A stretch of 64,000 nucleotides of DNA from CAZQYB01 sp964582985 (GTDB lineage Bacteria > Planctomycetota > Phycisphaerae > Sedimentisphaerales > Anaerobacaceae). Of this stretch, positions 8,409 to 18,330 are shown piece after piece. The notes beneath the pieces were generated by a model, which saw only the letters and a program-made list of their open reading frames with translations, searched no databases and had not been told where the DNA came from. The position numbers and the translations under genes were made by a program. The number at the start of each line of letters is the position of its first letter. Position 1 is the stretch's first letter. The stretch lies in assembly GCA_964582985.1 (NCBI GenBank), contig CAZOUM010000005.1, positions 15,606 through 79,605 of the forward strand. The letters run 5' to 3'.

Positions 8409-11129
8409 CTAACGAAGCCAGCCGTCGGCCAGCAGTACAAAATCCCGAAAATCGATAATGCCGTTAGTATCCAGGTCAGCGGGCATTGACGGCCCTTCGG
8501 CAAGCCAGTCGTCGGCTAAGAGAAACAAGTCTGTGAAATCAACAGTGCCGCTCGCCGTTATATCGTATATCTGCAGCTCGTATGCCCCGATGTCTATACC
8601 GGTGAAATGAGGTCTTGGATTTCCGTCAAGGTCATCTTGGGGCGCATTAACCGAATTTGCCGTATCGCGGCAGGGTGAGTAATATCCAACCTTATAATTA
8701 CCCTGCACCCAATAATCGTCATTGGAGTCGTTTGGAGTACTGTTGGCATCCCAGAAGCCGGGCTCGGCAAAGCAGGGGTCGGCGGAGATATTGCCATTGA
8801 CGCCGGTCTGGTCTGTCAGCGTTCCTGAATAATTTCCCCCTTGGTTGTTCCAGAGGTCGTTTGAGACGATGTTGGGGTCAACGTTGGGGTCAAAGGGCTT
8901 TACGTGAATGCCGGAGCCGGCGAGGTTATCTGCGACAATATTGTTTACAATATCGGCATGTGCAGCCGCTTCAAGGGCGATGCCGGCACCACTGGAGGCT
9001 GAGGAGATATTTGCGACAATTGTGTTGTTGATAATGTCTGTAAAGCCCTGCAAAAGGAATATGGCGCCGCCTCGGCCGGCGGTCTCGTTGCCCGCCAGGA
9101 GGTTGTTCTCAATGGTCATCTTCGAAAAAGGTGCAATGGCAGAAGGATGCAATGCAATGGCCCCTCCGATGGCATTGCCAAAGTTTCCCCAGATGTGGTT
9201 TCTTGAAATTGTTCCGGTTGCTTTCCATGCGTACAGGGCTCCGCCTGAGGAGCTCCAGTTGTGGCAGATTTCATTCTCGACGATATCCACGTTCGCCCAG
9301 TTATAACAATAGATTCCTCCTCCCTGACGGGCAAATTGGGTTTGGTTTTGTGCGATATAGTTTCTGAAAATTCTGCAGTCGGCATTGGCCCCTACATGAA
9401 TCCCGCCGCCGCCATTGGTAGCGAAATTATTCTCCACCCGGTTGTATTCGATGGCCGTATCACTGTAATGACGCGTGTCAATGCCCCCTCCATACCGGTC
9501 GGCCACATTGTTGCGGATGTGATTGTACAATATGGTGGCACCGCCATTATCAGCAATATAAATCCCTCCACCAAATTCCTTATCCGTCAGCTTGGCGTGT
9601 CCATTTTGGATTGTCAAACCTGCGATTACAGATCGCTTGTCCTCGCCGCTGTTAAGGGTTATACAGCTTGAAGCTTCATTGCCGTCGATTATTGTCTGCG
9701 CAACACAGTTTACATCCAGCGGATTAAGGCTGCGAAGTGTGATGTTTTTGCCCAGAAAGTCAAGGTTTTCCTGGTAGAAGCCGGGGCAAACGACAATCTC
9801 ACCACCTGTTGCAGCAGCACTTATTGCCTCTTGAATCGTATTGAAATCCTGCGGCACCGCGAGAGCACGATACTCCTGGGGCCCCATATCGACAACGCCG
9901 TTGACAACCCGAGCAGTCCCGTCATAGTCCAGCGTAAGCCAGCCGGGAAGATAACCGTTGGTCCCTGCGTCAATGCACGGTGAGTTCGGATGCAATTCAA
10001 AAGACTTCAAAGGCTCGGGCAATTCCGGACCAATCTGCGGCTCTGCCGATATATTGCCGTTTATACCGTTTTGGTCTGTTATTTCGCCTGCATAGTTATT
10101 CAGACTACTATTCCAAACATTATTATTATGAATAGTTGAGCCAGCCCCTTCGCTGTTGGCGTAAATGCCATTGCCTGCGTTATCAGCGATTATATTATTT
10201 GCGATAACTATGGCCGTATAAATACCCAGCGCAGCGCCATAGCTTGATGTCTGCCTCACCTGGTTGTCGGTAAACACATTGTTTATGACCCAACCGGCCG
10301 AATACCCGCTGGCCATAATCGCGCTTCCGGTAACCTTACTGCTGTTGGCAACGAAAAAGTTATTTGCAATCGTCGGAGCAGAATTTACAAAATAATAAAT
10401 GGCCCCGCCTGACAACTGTTTGCTGTTGTTGCCTTCAATCCAGTTGTTGGTAACTCTCGAATAGCACTGGTCGGCCAGATATATTGCCCCACCGAGGACA
10501 TAGCATTGGTTCTGCTTGAATACATTGTCGGAGATCGTCGGCGAGCATTTGAGCCTCGCAAAAACCGCGCCCCCATACCAGCCGGCATAATTACCAACAA
10601 AGGTATTCGCCACAATTGTTGGACTCGCCTCGTAATGGCAGTATATCGCACCTCCGCCGTATCCAACCTCGCAGTCTCTGAACACATTTTTCGTGATAGT
10701 CGGCGATGCGCCCCTGCAGAAAACACCGCCCCCATTGGTTCCTTTCCAATACCACGAAGCTCCACACGGGTCCGACTGTCCCGTTCCGTTCTCTATCGTA
10801 AAGCCGCTCAGGACCGAGTTGGCATCCTCGCCGTTCTTAAAAGTTACCACGCTGCCGAAGTTCGGGTCAACTGAATTTGAACCGTCAATTATCGTTGACG
10901 CTACCACATTGGGGTCATTCGGGTCAACGGACCGCACCGTGATAGCTTTTCCCAGAAAATCGATATTCTCCTGGTACGTACCCGCTGCAACGGTCACAAC
11001 ATCATCGTCATTGGCATCGTCAATCGCCGACTGGATGCTGTTGTAATCTTCGGGAGAGACCTGTAGTTCCCGTCCCCAGGTTGTCGAGCAGCACAAGACA
11101 AATGCTGCAAATACCAAATACCTTTTCAT
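8409..11129 (-). CDS. Large secreted right-handed parallel beta-helix protein with dockerin-like end
   Basis: About 906 residues from ATG 11129, preceded by GGAGGCGG. The signal peptide (MKRYLVFAAFVLCCSTTWG) is followed by two successive beta-helix modules, each opening with a similar block: YNSIQSAIDDAN ... GTYQENIDFLGKAITVRS and FNTIQEAISAAA ... GFYQENLDFLGKNITLRS. This is an internal duplication of some 390 residues. Repeated GGGI/GGAI and NNxI turns are typical of pectate-lyase-like helices. The last ~55 residues hold two D-x-N/S-G-x-x-D-F calcium-loop motifs (SGTVDFTDLFLLADDWL and TNGIIDFRDFVLLADGWL), the dockerin-like tail frequent in Phycisphaerae. Probably surface polysaccharide-related; no catalytic residues assigned. 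Confidence 0.85.
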   Translation of the reverse strand: MKRYLVFAAFVLCCSTTWGRELQVSPEDYNSIQSAIDDANDDDVVTVAAGTYQENIDFLGKAITVRSVDPNDPNVVASTIIDGSNSVDPNFGSVVTFKNGEDANSVLSGFTIENGTGQSDPCGASWYWKGTNGGGVFCRGASPTITKNVFRDCEVGYGGGAIYCHYEASPTIVANTFVGNYAGWYGGAVFARLKCSPTISDNVFKQNQCYVLGGAIYLADQCYSRVTNNWIEGNNSKQLSGGAIYYFVNSAPTIANNFFVANSSKVTGSAIMASGYSAGWVINNVFTDNQVRQTSSYGAALGIYTAIVIANNIIADNAGNGIYANSEGAGSTIHNNNVWNSSLNNYAGEITDQNGINGNISAEPQIGPELPEPLKSFELHPNSPCIDAGTNGYLPGWLTLDYDGTARVVNGVVDMGPQEYRALAVPQDFNTIQEAISAAATGGEIVVCPGFYQENLDFLGKNITLRSLNPLDVNCVAQTIIDGNEASSCITLNSGEDKRSVIAGLTIQNGHAKLTDKEFGGGIYIADNGGATILYNHIRNNVADRYGGGIDTRHYSDTAIEYNRVENNFATNGGGGIHVGANADCRIFRNYIAQNQTQFARQGGGIYCYNWANVDIVENEICHNWSSSGGALYAWKATGTISRNHIWGNFGNAIGGAIALHPSAIAPFSKMTIENNLLAGNETAGRGGAIFLLQGFTDIINNTIVANISSASSGAGIALEAAAHADIVNNIVADNLAGSGIHVKPFDPNVDPNIVSNDLWNNQGGNYSGTLTDQTGVNGNISADPCFAEPGFWDANSTPNDSNDDYWVQGNYKVGYYSPCRDTANSVNAPQDDLDGNPRPHFTGIDIGAYELQIYDITASGTVDFTDLFLLADDWLAEGPSMPADLDTNGIIDFRDFVLLADGWLR

Positions 11130-11317
11130 CTTCGGACCGCCTCCGAGACTTTGGCGCATATCTTTCAACACACTATTATAACAAAAAATGCTCAAAAAAT
11201 CCAAGCTTTTCTCCTCAACTAAGGCTTCTTGTGGCAAGGGCTTAGGCCCTATGAATGTTCGTCCCAAAACGGTCTAAACCATACTTTGGCAAGAACGCAT
11301 ATTATGGGACAATCGCT

Positions 11318-11387
11318 TCGACACAAAGAAAAACAAGTGCTGCGATAAATGGTAAATACTTGAAAAATCTTTGTCGCAGGGTATAAT
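11318..11387 (+). repeat. 70-base promoter-like segment, copy A
   Basis: This segment aligns without gaps to 13579-13648 with about 50 of 70 positions identical by eye. Both copies start TCGAC(A/G)CAAAG and end GGTATAAT. In this copy TTGAAA at 11360-11365 lies 16 bases before TATAAT at 11382-11387, forming a convincing sigma70 promoter pointing to the glycosyltransferase gene at 11514. Confidence 0.6.
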
Positions 11388-11513
11388 TATTCAGAATCAC
11401 AAATGAGTAATAAGCATGCTATTGTCTGATTTTGCAAATCGGCATAGTTGTTGTGAGTGGTCCTGTTCGTATGCCTTGATGCCGCTGACGGCAATGAAGC
11501 AGGGAAATTGAAA

Positions 11514-13568
11514 ATGCAACCTGGTCAGAAGACTGCCAACAGTAGTGTGGCGGAAAAGACAACTACCCAGGAATGGTTGATTTTAGCCGGTATTCTTCTG
11601 TTAGGTATATCGTTGAGAGGGGCGTACTTGCGGGGGCTTGTTAAAGAGCCTGATTTTGCGTTTCCATTGGGGGATATGAAAGTTCACGACTACTGGGCGA
11701 GGGCTCTGGCTACCGGCGACTGGACGGCGCCGGAGGGTTTACCCGATGTGCAGATACAGAAGATTCCGTTTCTGAGGCCACCCGGTTATCCTTACTTTCT
11801 GGCTCTAATATACCGGGCGTTCGGCACTAACTACCTGGCACCGCGGATTGTACAAATGGGCTTGGGGTTGGTAAGTGCGGTACTGGCTTTCTTACTCGGC
11901 AAATCGTTGTTCGGTCGGCGGTTGGGTCTGATCTTAGCTGCTTTCATGTCGATATACTGGGGATTCATCTACTTTGAAGGTGAACTGCACTATCCTGCAC
12001 TGCTGATTTTCTTGGTTCTTGCGCTTGTTAATGTGCTGCGGCTCTGGACAAAGAACTTCACTTACCCCAGGGTCGCAGGTGCCGGTGTCCTCTTAGGTAT
12101 ATGCGTATTGACCTCGCCAAGCATGCTGCTGTTGCTGCCTGTAATAGTGGCCTGGGGCTGGTGGGTGGCGCGACGCAGAAATCAGCAGAAACGTTACATT
12201 TTGACAGGACTGGTTTTTGCGGTGGCGACGACACTGGCTATCGCGCCGGCGACAATACGCAACTATGCGGTGGCGGACGACTTTATGCTTATTTCCTGTA
12301 ATGGAGGCCTCGCGCTTTATTGCGCCAATAATGAGATGGCTGACATGGTCAACGCAAGGCTTCCAGGCCTGGAGAAACTTACAGGCAGGTCGTCGTGGGG
12401 CTGGCTGACGTATCCGTTGATCGTTCGGGGCGTGCAGCGCGAACAAGCAAGGTCTATGAAGTATTCGGAAGTCTCGGCATATTTTACAAGGAAAGCCCTC
12501 AAGTATATGCGGGAACATCCCAGACGTGTTTTAGGACTGGTGGCTACAAAAGCAGCACTTTTTTGGGGACCGGTGGAGGTAACCGACAGTAAGGTGGTTC
12601 ACTATGATCGAGAAAACTCAGCAGTACTGCGATACTGTCCTGGTTTTTCGGTGTTTCTGGCTTTATGTATCGTGGGCGGTGGGCTGGCATTTTTTGATTT
12701 GAGAGCCGCCAGAAAAACCAAAGACACCGTGTCGCCTAAAGCAGCAAGACAGGTGGAGATTTGTGTGCTGATTTTTCTTTTTGTAGCCACGTATTTCATC
12801 TCGTTTCTGCCTGTCATGGCTTCGGCTCGATATCGCGTACCGATTATCCCATTTGTACTTCTTTTCGGAGCATACGCGATAAGCAGGGTGGGACAATTCA
12901 TTAGAAGCCGGGATTGGCGATGGCTCGCAATTTGTGGCTGTATAGGGGTTGCGGTGTATTTGGAGCTGAGCAAGCCGGTATTCGGTTATCTGCCTTCGCA
13001 GAGCAAGTGGCATTTTTCCCGCGGCTTAGGATATCACGCGAGTGGCAAACTTGATGCGGCCGTGGCCGAATATCGAGAAGCGATACGACTGCACGGCGAC
13101 TTTTATATGGCACAAATGAATTTGGCATCTGTGCTGTCAAAGCAGGGTAAACATAGCGAGGCGATTGTGCCGGCGCGTAATATGGTTCGGCTCAAGCCTA
13201 ACTCCGCCCATGCACATTTGATCCTGGGCAAGCTGCTAAGCGAAACAAATCGCCCGGATGAGGGAATTAACCATTTGATGAAGGCTGTCAATCTTGCACC
13301 CGATTATTTTCATGCGCATTTCAACCTGGGGGTAGCATGGAGCAGAAAGCGCGAGTTTGACAAGGCCACGGCGCATTTTGAGCGGGCCCGGCAGCTTCAA
13401 CCTAATAATCCAATAGTACATAGGATGCTTGCGAAATCGCTGGCGACGCAGGCCAGGACCGAGGAGGCTATACGGGCGCTCCGTGAGGTTTTGCGTCTTA
13501 AGCCGGGAGATACAGAGGCACGGCACCTCTTGGATGTTTATATGAATCAGCAAGAAACCGACGAGTAA
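11514..13568 (+). CDS. GT-C family membrane glycosyltransferase fused to TPR repeats
   Basis: The 684-residue product from ATG 11514 (AGGGAAATTGAAA upstream) has about ten transmembrane segments in residues ~25-490. The first loop contains DMKVHDYWARA, the acidic motif expected of ArnT/PMT-type GT-C glycosyltransferases, followed by PFLRPPGYPYFLALIYRAFG. Residues ~500-680 hold four TPR units (GKLDAAVAEYREAIRL, GKHSEAIVPARNMVRL, NRPDEGINHLMKAVNL, REFDKATAHFERARQL). GT-C enzymes transfer sugars from polyprenyl-phosphate donors to lipid or protein on the outer face of the membrane; the TPR tail may bind an acceptor protein. Substrate unknown. It is monocistronic between a promoter and a second promoter-like repeat. 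Confidence 0.82.
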   Translation: MQPGQKTANSSVAEKTTTQEWLILAGILLLGISLRGAYLRGLVKEPDFAFPLGDMKVHDYWARALATGDWTAPEGLPDVQIQKIPFLRPPGYPYFLALIYRAFGTNYLAPRIVQMGLGLVSAVLAFLLGKSLFGRRLGLILAAFMSIYWGFIYFEGELHYPALLIFLVLALVNVLRLWTKNFTYPRVAGAGVLLGICVLTSPSMLLLLPVIVAWGWWVARRRNQQKRYILTGLVFAVATTLAIAPATIRNYAVADDFMLISCNGGLALYCANNEMADMVNARLPGLEKLTGRSSWGWLTYPLIVRGVQREQARSMKYSEVSAYFTRKALKYMREHPRRVLGLVATKAALFWGPVEVTDSKVVHYDRENSAVLRYCPGFSVFLALCIVGGGLAFFDLRAARKTKDTVSPKAARQVEICVLIFLFVATYFISFLPVMASARYRVPIIPFVLLFGAYAISRVGQFIRSRDWRWLAICGCIGVAVYLELSKPVFGYLPSQSKWHFSRGLGYHASGKLDAAVAEYREAIRLHGDFYMAQMNLASVLSKQGKHSEAIVPARNMVRLKPNSAHAHLILGKLLSETNRPDEGINHLMKAVNLAPDYFHAHFNLGVAWSRKREFDKATAHFERARQLQPNNPIVHRMLAKSLATQARTEEAIRALREVLRLKPGDTEARHLLDVYMNQQETDE

Positions 13569-13578
13569 TTGTAAGCTT

Positions 13579-13648
13579 TCGACGCAAAGCAAAACAAAGC
13601 TCGCGAAAAATGATAAGCACCGGAAAAATATTTCGTCGATGGTATAAT
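13579..13648 (+). repeat. 70-base promoter-like segment, copy B
   Basis: Second copy of the segment at 11318-11387, again ending GGTATAAT (TATAAT at 13643-13648) but with a poor -35. It points at no recognisable plus-strand gene, since the next gene at 13742 is on the minus strand. It may be a decayed duplicate or the promoter of a short untranslated RNA. Confidence 0.45.
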
Positions 13649-13741
13649 TTTATAAGTGCAAAGATACCAGCCGGCATAGTGCCGCCGCCGGACCGGATTG
13701 ATGAAGAAGATGGAGTTGGAGGGTGCTTTCTCAGCATCTTC

Positions 13742-14152
13742 TTATTCGCTTACTTGTCGCGCAACAAGGCCGAGTTTTTCCATCTCTTCAAAAAGCTTTT
13801 CTTTATCAACAGGTTTGACAAGGTAAGCTTCACAACCTGTTTCAAAGGCACGCGTTACATTGTTGTCGTCGCTTAAGCCGGTCGTCATAATCACCTTGAC
13901 ACCATCGGGACGCTTTATTCCGCGGTCACTCTCTACCTTGCGAATTGCCTTCAACGCCTCATGGCCGTTCATCCCGGGCATCATAATGTCAAGGCATATC
14001 AGGCCGTAGGGCTCGCCTTTGTCCAAAGCATATTCGAACGCTTCGACAGCCTCATGCCCATTAATAGCAGCGAAGCAATCACCACAGTCAGACAGGTATA
14101 TCTGCAACAGTTTGCGAGTGGTCAAATCGTCTTCTACAATCAAAGACCTCAT
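13742..14152 (-). CDS. Single-domain response regulator (CheY-like receiver)
   Basis: 136 residues forming one receiver domain: acidic pocket EDD (7-9), phospho-acceptor D55 in CLDIMMPGMNG, T90/T91 in IMTTG, and conserved K113 in YLVKPVD. There is no output domain, so it would act by protein interaction or as a phosphorelay shuttle. It is the last gene of a minus-strand operon, 26 bases after the hybrid histidine kinase that ends in an HPt domain, which makes it the natural phosphate acceptor from that HPt. Confidence 0.92.
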   Translation of the reverse strand: MRSLIVEDDLTTRKLLQIYLSDCGDCFAAINGHEAVEAFEYALDKGEPYGLICLDIMMPGMNGHEALKAIRKVESDRGIKRPDGVKVIMTTGLSDDNNVTRAFETGCEAYLVKPVDKEKLFEEMEKLGLVARQVSE

Positions 14153-14178
14153 ATCATTTCCCTTATCGATTCTGGTTT

Positions 14179-17046
14179 CTATTTGCTTTGCAGCTGTTCT
14201 GCCTGTTCATTACTTTGTTGTTTTGCTGTTTCGGTCCAATTGGCTTCGGACACAAATGATTTCAGTTTTTCAAACTCCGCCTTTATATCGGCAAAAAACG
14301 CATCTGCGTTTACCATATCGCCCTGTTTGCCGGCAAGCTCAAGCTTAAAGGCGGCTTCTGATAAGGGTTTTGCTCCGATGGTGGCCGCCGCGCCTTTCAG
14401 CGTGTGAGACAGCGAGTGAATCTCCCCCGCCTTGGCTGTATTTATCGCCTCAGCCAGCGTCTCTAAACGTGCTGAATTATCCGCGAAAAACACTTCCACG
14501 ATTTCTTTGGCAAGTTCTTCATCATTATTGCAGCGGTTTGCCAGGTCTGCCCAATCAATCACTCTTTCTTCGCTCCAGCTCCGCAGCGTCTCAGAATCTG
14601 GCTCAGCTTGTTCCCCGGTATCGCAGACCACCCGGCAGAGCTCATCTGCCTGGGATTTTATGGAGTCGATTTGGCCGCCTGCATCTTTGCTCTTTGGCGA
14701 CGTGTATTTGCCAAGGACCTGCTGAAGCTTCTTGCGGTCAATGGGTTTGCTCATATAGTCATCGCAGCCGGCTTCGATGCATTTGGCGTCGTCGCCCCTC
14801 ATCGCGTAAGCAGTCAGGGCAACTATTGGTGTTGTAATCCCCTTCTTGCGAAGCATTTTCGTGGCTTTGTATCCATTCATTTTGGGCATCTGTATATCCA
14901 TAAATATCAGGTCAAAGCGTGTGGTGAGCGCTTTGTCTACCGCCTCTTTGCCGTTTTCTGCAATTGTCACATCCAGGCCCAGTCGTGCCAGAAGCGATTT
15001 GATTAGCTTCTGACTGGTTTTACTATCTTCAGCAACCAGTACGTGACCGGAAAATCGCTGTTGCTCCGGCCCGTCTTGCTCCCGGGGCAAATGCCCGGCA
15101 ATATTGTGTCTGTCCAGGAACGGCTGCTTTGTTACGTCGAGACCAGCCGGTATTGTAAGCGAGAATACCGAGCCCTTGCCCACTTCGCTGGCTACGGTAA
15201 GTTCTCCGCCGAGAAGCCCGGCCAACTCTTTAGCAATGCTCAGTCCCAGACCTGTACCGCCGAACTTGCGGGTGGTGCTCCCGTCGGCTTGAGTGAACGG
15301 CTCAAACACCGCTTTCTGCTTGTCTTCCGGGATGCCAATGCCAGTATCTTCAACATCGAAACGGATGAATGGCTTATCATCAATCTCCTGCAGAGAAACG
15401 TTTACATAAACGTGTCCTTGTTCGGTGAATTTAATAGCATTGTTTATAAGATTGAGTAGGCATTGACGCAAACGAGTGGGGTCGGTGCGTATCTGTGTGG
15501 GCAGGCCGTCACCTGCCGCGACTTCGAAGTCAAGCCCTTTTACCTTTATCTCCGGCCCCACCAATGATTCGATGGCGGCAAGCAGCTCTGTCAATGAGCA
15601 GTCGATAATCTCAATATCTATCTTACCGGCCTCGACCTTGGACAGGTCCAGGATATCATCTATAAGGTTCAAGAGGTCCTTGCCGCTGTCTTGAATGATA
15701 TCAGCATATCCTTTCTGCTCATCGGTGAGTTCTTCTTCCGCAAGTATCTGGCTAAAACCAATGACGGCATTCATTGGTGTGCGGATTTCGTGACTCATAT
15801 TAGCAAGGAACTCGCTTTTGGCCTTACTGGCTTCTTGTGCCTCCCGGGCCAGCATATCCGCCCGCTCTTTGGCCTCCTTCAATGCCTCCTCCGCCTGCTG
15901 ACGCTCGGCGATTTCCTTGTTGAGTGTGTCAATTGAGGTAGTGGTTTCTTTTAGGTCCTCGGTCATCTGGTCAAATGCCCGTGAGAGCCGGCCAATTTCA
16001 TCCTTTGAATCTGTCCCTACTTTATAATCCAGATTACCCCGGCCTATTATTTCAGCCCCCCTATGGAGATTATGAATCGGTGCGCTTATGGCCCTTGAAA
16101 TTAAGCTGCCAATCGACCACACAATGCACGTGGCAGCACAGAATATAACAATGAAGATAAGTTTTATCGCAGCCAAAGGCCCCAATGCCTCTTCCTCATC
16201 CATCTCTGCGCAAAGACACCATTGCATATCGTGTATATGGTCGTGCGTCCCCAGGACCTTAACGCCTCTGTAATCTGTATATACAGCAGCCTTATGGAGA
16301 TGTGGCTCTGTACCAAATTTTCTGACATCTTCAACAAATCTTTTTGTGTTTTCAGTATCAACTTTTTGTTTAAGGAAAGTATCTTTTATAAAACGGGAAG
16401 GGGTTATCATATAACCGTATTTATTTACCAGGTAAATCTCCCCCGTCTTGCCTAAGCCGGTCTTGTCAGTGACTATGCGATCTAACGTATTTAAATTGGC
16501 CTTGGCAGCAATTACACCTAAAAGCTCTTGCGTTTCACTGTCCTTGATTGGTGCGGAAAAGGCCAGGGCCTTCTTTCCAGTTGTTTCGGAACAGTAAGCA
16601 TCCTTAATAAAAGGGCCATTTTTCGCTCCCAGAAAATAGATGTCAGTGGACCTGTCTGTGCCGATTTTGCCCGTATCGCTGGAGGTAATAATTTCGCCAT
16701 CTTTGTTCAAAACAAAAATTTCATAAATATGCTTCCTGACCTGGGCCGTGGTCTCTAATCTTCGAAGAGCGTTGTTCAACTTTTGACCATAGTCGGCATC
16801 CTGTTCGCCTGCCAACAGGAATTGTTCAATGACAATACTTTTTGATAGCTGCTTAATTGATTCTTTGTTCGCTTCCAAAAACGTTTCTATATGGTTACCT
16901 CTTGACTGTGCGGTTGTGCTTAAATGCGCAAATATAGCTTCTTCCAGATTGCTTTTCGCTGCCGCGTGAAAAATGAGCATTGAAACGCCCATAAGAAGCA
17001 CTACTACTATAAAAAATGCGAAGTTTATCTTATTGGCAATCTTCAT
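14179..17046 (-). CDS. Hybrid sensor histidine kinase (dCache-HAMP-HisKA-HATPase-REC-HPt)
   Basis: The 955-residue protein has a membrane segment at 8-28, a periplasmic dCache-like sensor of about 265 residues, a second membrane segment at 293-317, HAMP to ~370, a coiled coil, and the dimerisation domain with H419 in [10 protein letters not shown]. The ATPase lobe has N-box [16 protein letters not shown] and [11 protein letters not shown] receiver follows with D717 in [11 protein letters not shown], and a C-terminal HPt with H881 in [13 protein letters not shown]. All residues for a complete His-Asp-His relay are present. Its start codon overlaps the stop of the solute-binding protein gene (ATGA), so the two are translated together and the lipoprotein may present ligand to the sensor. 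Confidence 0.93.
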   Translation of the reverse strand: MKIANKINFAFFIVVVLLMGVSMLIFHAAAKSNLEEAIFAHLSTTAQSRGNHIETFLEANKESIKQLSKSIVIEQFLLAGEQDADYGQKLNNALRRLETTAQVRKHIYEIFVLNKDGEIITSSDTGKIGTDRSTDIYFLGAKNGPFIKDAYCSETTGKKALAFSAPIKDSETQELLGVIAAKANLNTLDRIVTDKTGLGKTGEIYLVNKYGYMITPSRFIKDTFLKQKVDTENTKRFVEDVRKFGTEPHLHKAAVYTDYRGVKVLGTHDHIHDMQWCLCAEMDEEEALGPLAAIKLIFIVIFCAATCIVWSIGSLISRAISAPIHNLHRGAEIIGRGNLDYKVGTDSKDEIGRLSRAFDQMTEDLKETTTSIDTLNKEIAERQQAEEALKEAKERADMLAREAQEASKAKSEFLANMSHEIRTPMNAVIGFSQILAEEELTDEQKGYADIIQDSGKDLLNLIDDILDLSKVEAGKIDIEIIDCSLTELLAAIESLVGPEIKVKGLDFEVAAGDGLPTQIRTDPTRLRQCLLNLINNAIKFTEQGHVYVNVSLQEIDDKPFIRFDVEDTGIGIPEDKQKAVFEPFTQADGSTTRKFGGTGLGLSIAKELAGLLGGELTVASEVGKGSVFSLTIPAGLDVTKQPFLDRHNIAGHLPREQDGPEQQRFSGHVLVAEDSKTSQKLIKSLLARLGLDVTIAENGKEAVDKALTTRFDLIFMDIQMPKMNGYKATKMLRKKGITTPIVALTAYAMRGDDAKCIEAGCDDYMSKPIDRKKLQQVLGKYTSPKSKDAGGQIDSIKSQADELCRVVCDTGEQAEPDSETLRSWSEERVIDWADLANRCNNDEELAKEIVEVFFADNSARLETLAEAINTAKAGEIHSLSHTLKGAAATIGAKPLSEAAFKLELAGKQGDMVNADAFFADIKAEFEKLKSFVSEANWTETAKQQSNEQAEQLQSK

Positions 17047-18053
17047 TCATAAAGCTCCTTCAGCAGCTTTCTATTCATGCTTGCCTGTGCGTCCGGCTTC
17101 TTAGATATTCTTCCTCCCGCAAGTTTAAGCTCAGCGATAGTGACAACAGCGTTTATCCACTCGGCGTCTTCGGCGGGACGGATTTGCGCTGCATAGTCCT
17201 CCCATAAGAGGCCTTCAACCTGTTTTCTATACTGTTCGCCCGTTATATCATAATGCCTGGCAATAATTTCGCTGGCCTCGGTCGGATGCTGTTTGTAATA
17301 TTTAAGGGCCTTGAACCATCCCCTCATCAGGCCCTTGACAAGTCCCGGATTGCTTTTCACTATGTCTTCTCTTACGTTAAGTGTATCTATTATTATCTCC
17401 GGCGCATCTTTGGATGAAATCAGGATATGCCCCACGTCCCTTTCGGTTGCTTTCGACAGCCACGGCTCCCAGGTTACTGCCGCATCCACCTCACCTTCTA
17501 AAAAAGCCTTCCACGCATCTTCAGGCCTTCTGGGAACGATGGTGATATCATCAAGTGACAAGCCTTTTTTATAGAATAGATACGAAATAAAAGTCTCACC
17601 AACATCATCTCTTGCGAAGGCTACTTTCTTACCTATCAAATCCTCTACCGTCCTTATGTCCTTCGTTGCGACTATCCCGTCACTTCCCAGAGAATGGTCT
17701 ATCTCCAGAACAGCTACTATCGGTGTATCCTCAGCCCTTTTGGAGACCAGTAAATCAATTGTACCCGCCTCGCAATCGAGCATACCTCGCTTAAAAGCGT
17801 CTCGTCGCGCTGAGTCCAGCTGCTCATCTATAAAGACCAGCTCTATTCCCTCTTCTTTGAGAAATCCTTTCTCCTGGGCAAGATAAAGAGGGCCGTAGCC
17901 TACCCATTTCTGAAAAGCAATATTGATTCTTTCGAGCCCGGCTTCTTCTGAACGCCGCTCGCAACTACAAAGAAGAAAAATCACTAATATCAAACAAAAA
18001 AACCAAATTTTTTGTTTATTAGTGCGCCCTGGCGTCTTCTCATGAGCGGCCAT
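17043..18053 (-). CDS. NMT1/SsuA-type solute-binding lipoprotein linked to the kinase
   Basis: 336 residues: an N-terminal lipoprotein signal with lipobox LCSC (Cys31), then a periplasmic binding fold of the NMT1/THI5-SsuA/TauA type. Recognisable parts are [21 protein letters not shown] at the N-terminus, [22 protein letters not shown] in the middle and [12 protein letters not shown]. Family members deliver nitrate, sulfonates, taurine or pyrimidine precursors to ABC permeases. No permease or ATPase gene is present; the gene instead overlaps a sensor kinase by four bases, suggesting a sensing rather than uptake role (inference). Ligand not predictable here. Confidence 0.85.
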   Translation of the reverse strand: MAAHEKTPGRTNKQKIWFFCLILVIFLLCSCERRSEEAGLERINIAFQKWVGYGPLYLAQEKGFLKEEGIELVFIDEQLDSARRDAFKRGMLDCEAGTIDLLVSKRAEDTPIVAVLEIDHSLGSDGIVATKDIRTVEDLIGKKVAFARDDVGETFISYLFYKKGLSLDDITIVPRRPEDAWKAFLEGEVDAAVTWEPWLSKATERDVGHILISSKDAPEIIIDTLNVREDIVKSNPGLVKGLMRGWFKALKYYKQHPTEASEIIARHYDITGEQYRKQVEGLLWEDYAAQIRPAEDAEWINAVVTIAELKLAGGRISKKPDAQASMNRKLLKELYE

Positions 18054-18330
18054 ACTATTACTCCTTCAAACAATCAGCACTCGAAGCCAACAAACAGTCT
18101 GCTTTTTACGCACTTTTTGCGCAGTCAAAATATCGGCGGATACTAAGGTAACGATGAGCTGACAATGACGGCTGTTGAGCAAATCACGTAGAACCCGTAA
18201 CAGGATGCTCAAAAGCTCGACTTTTTGCAGATAGGGCCTGAGGGATAGTCCGGATAATCAGCTTGTTTCTCCCCGCCCGAATATATGGCAGCCAGGAGCC
18301 TTCGCCCCTGACAACTACCCGCTAAGCATC

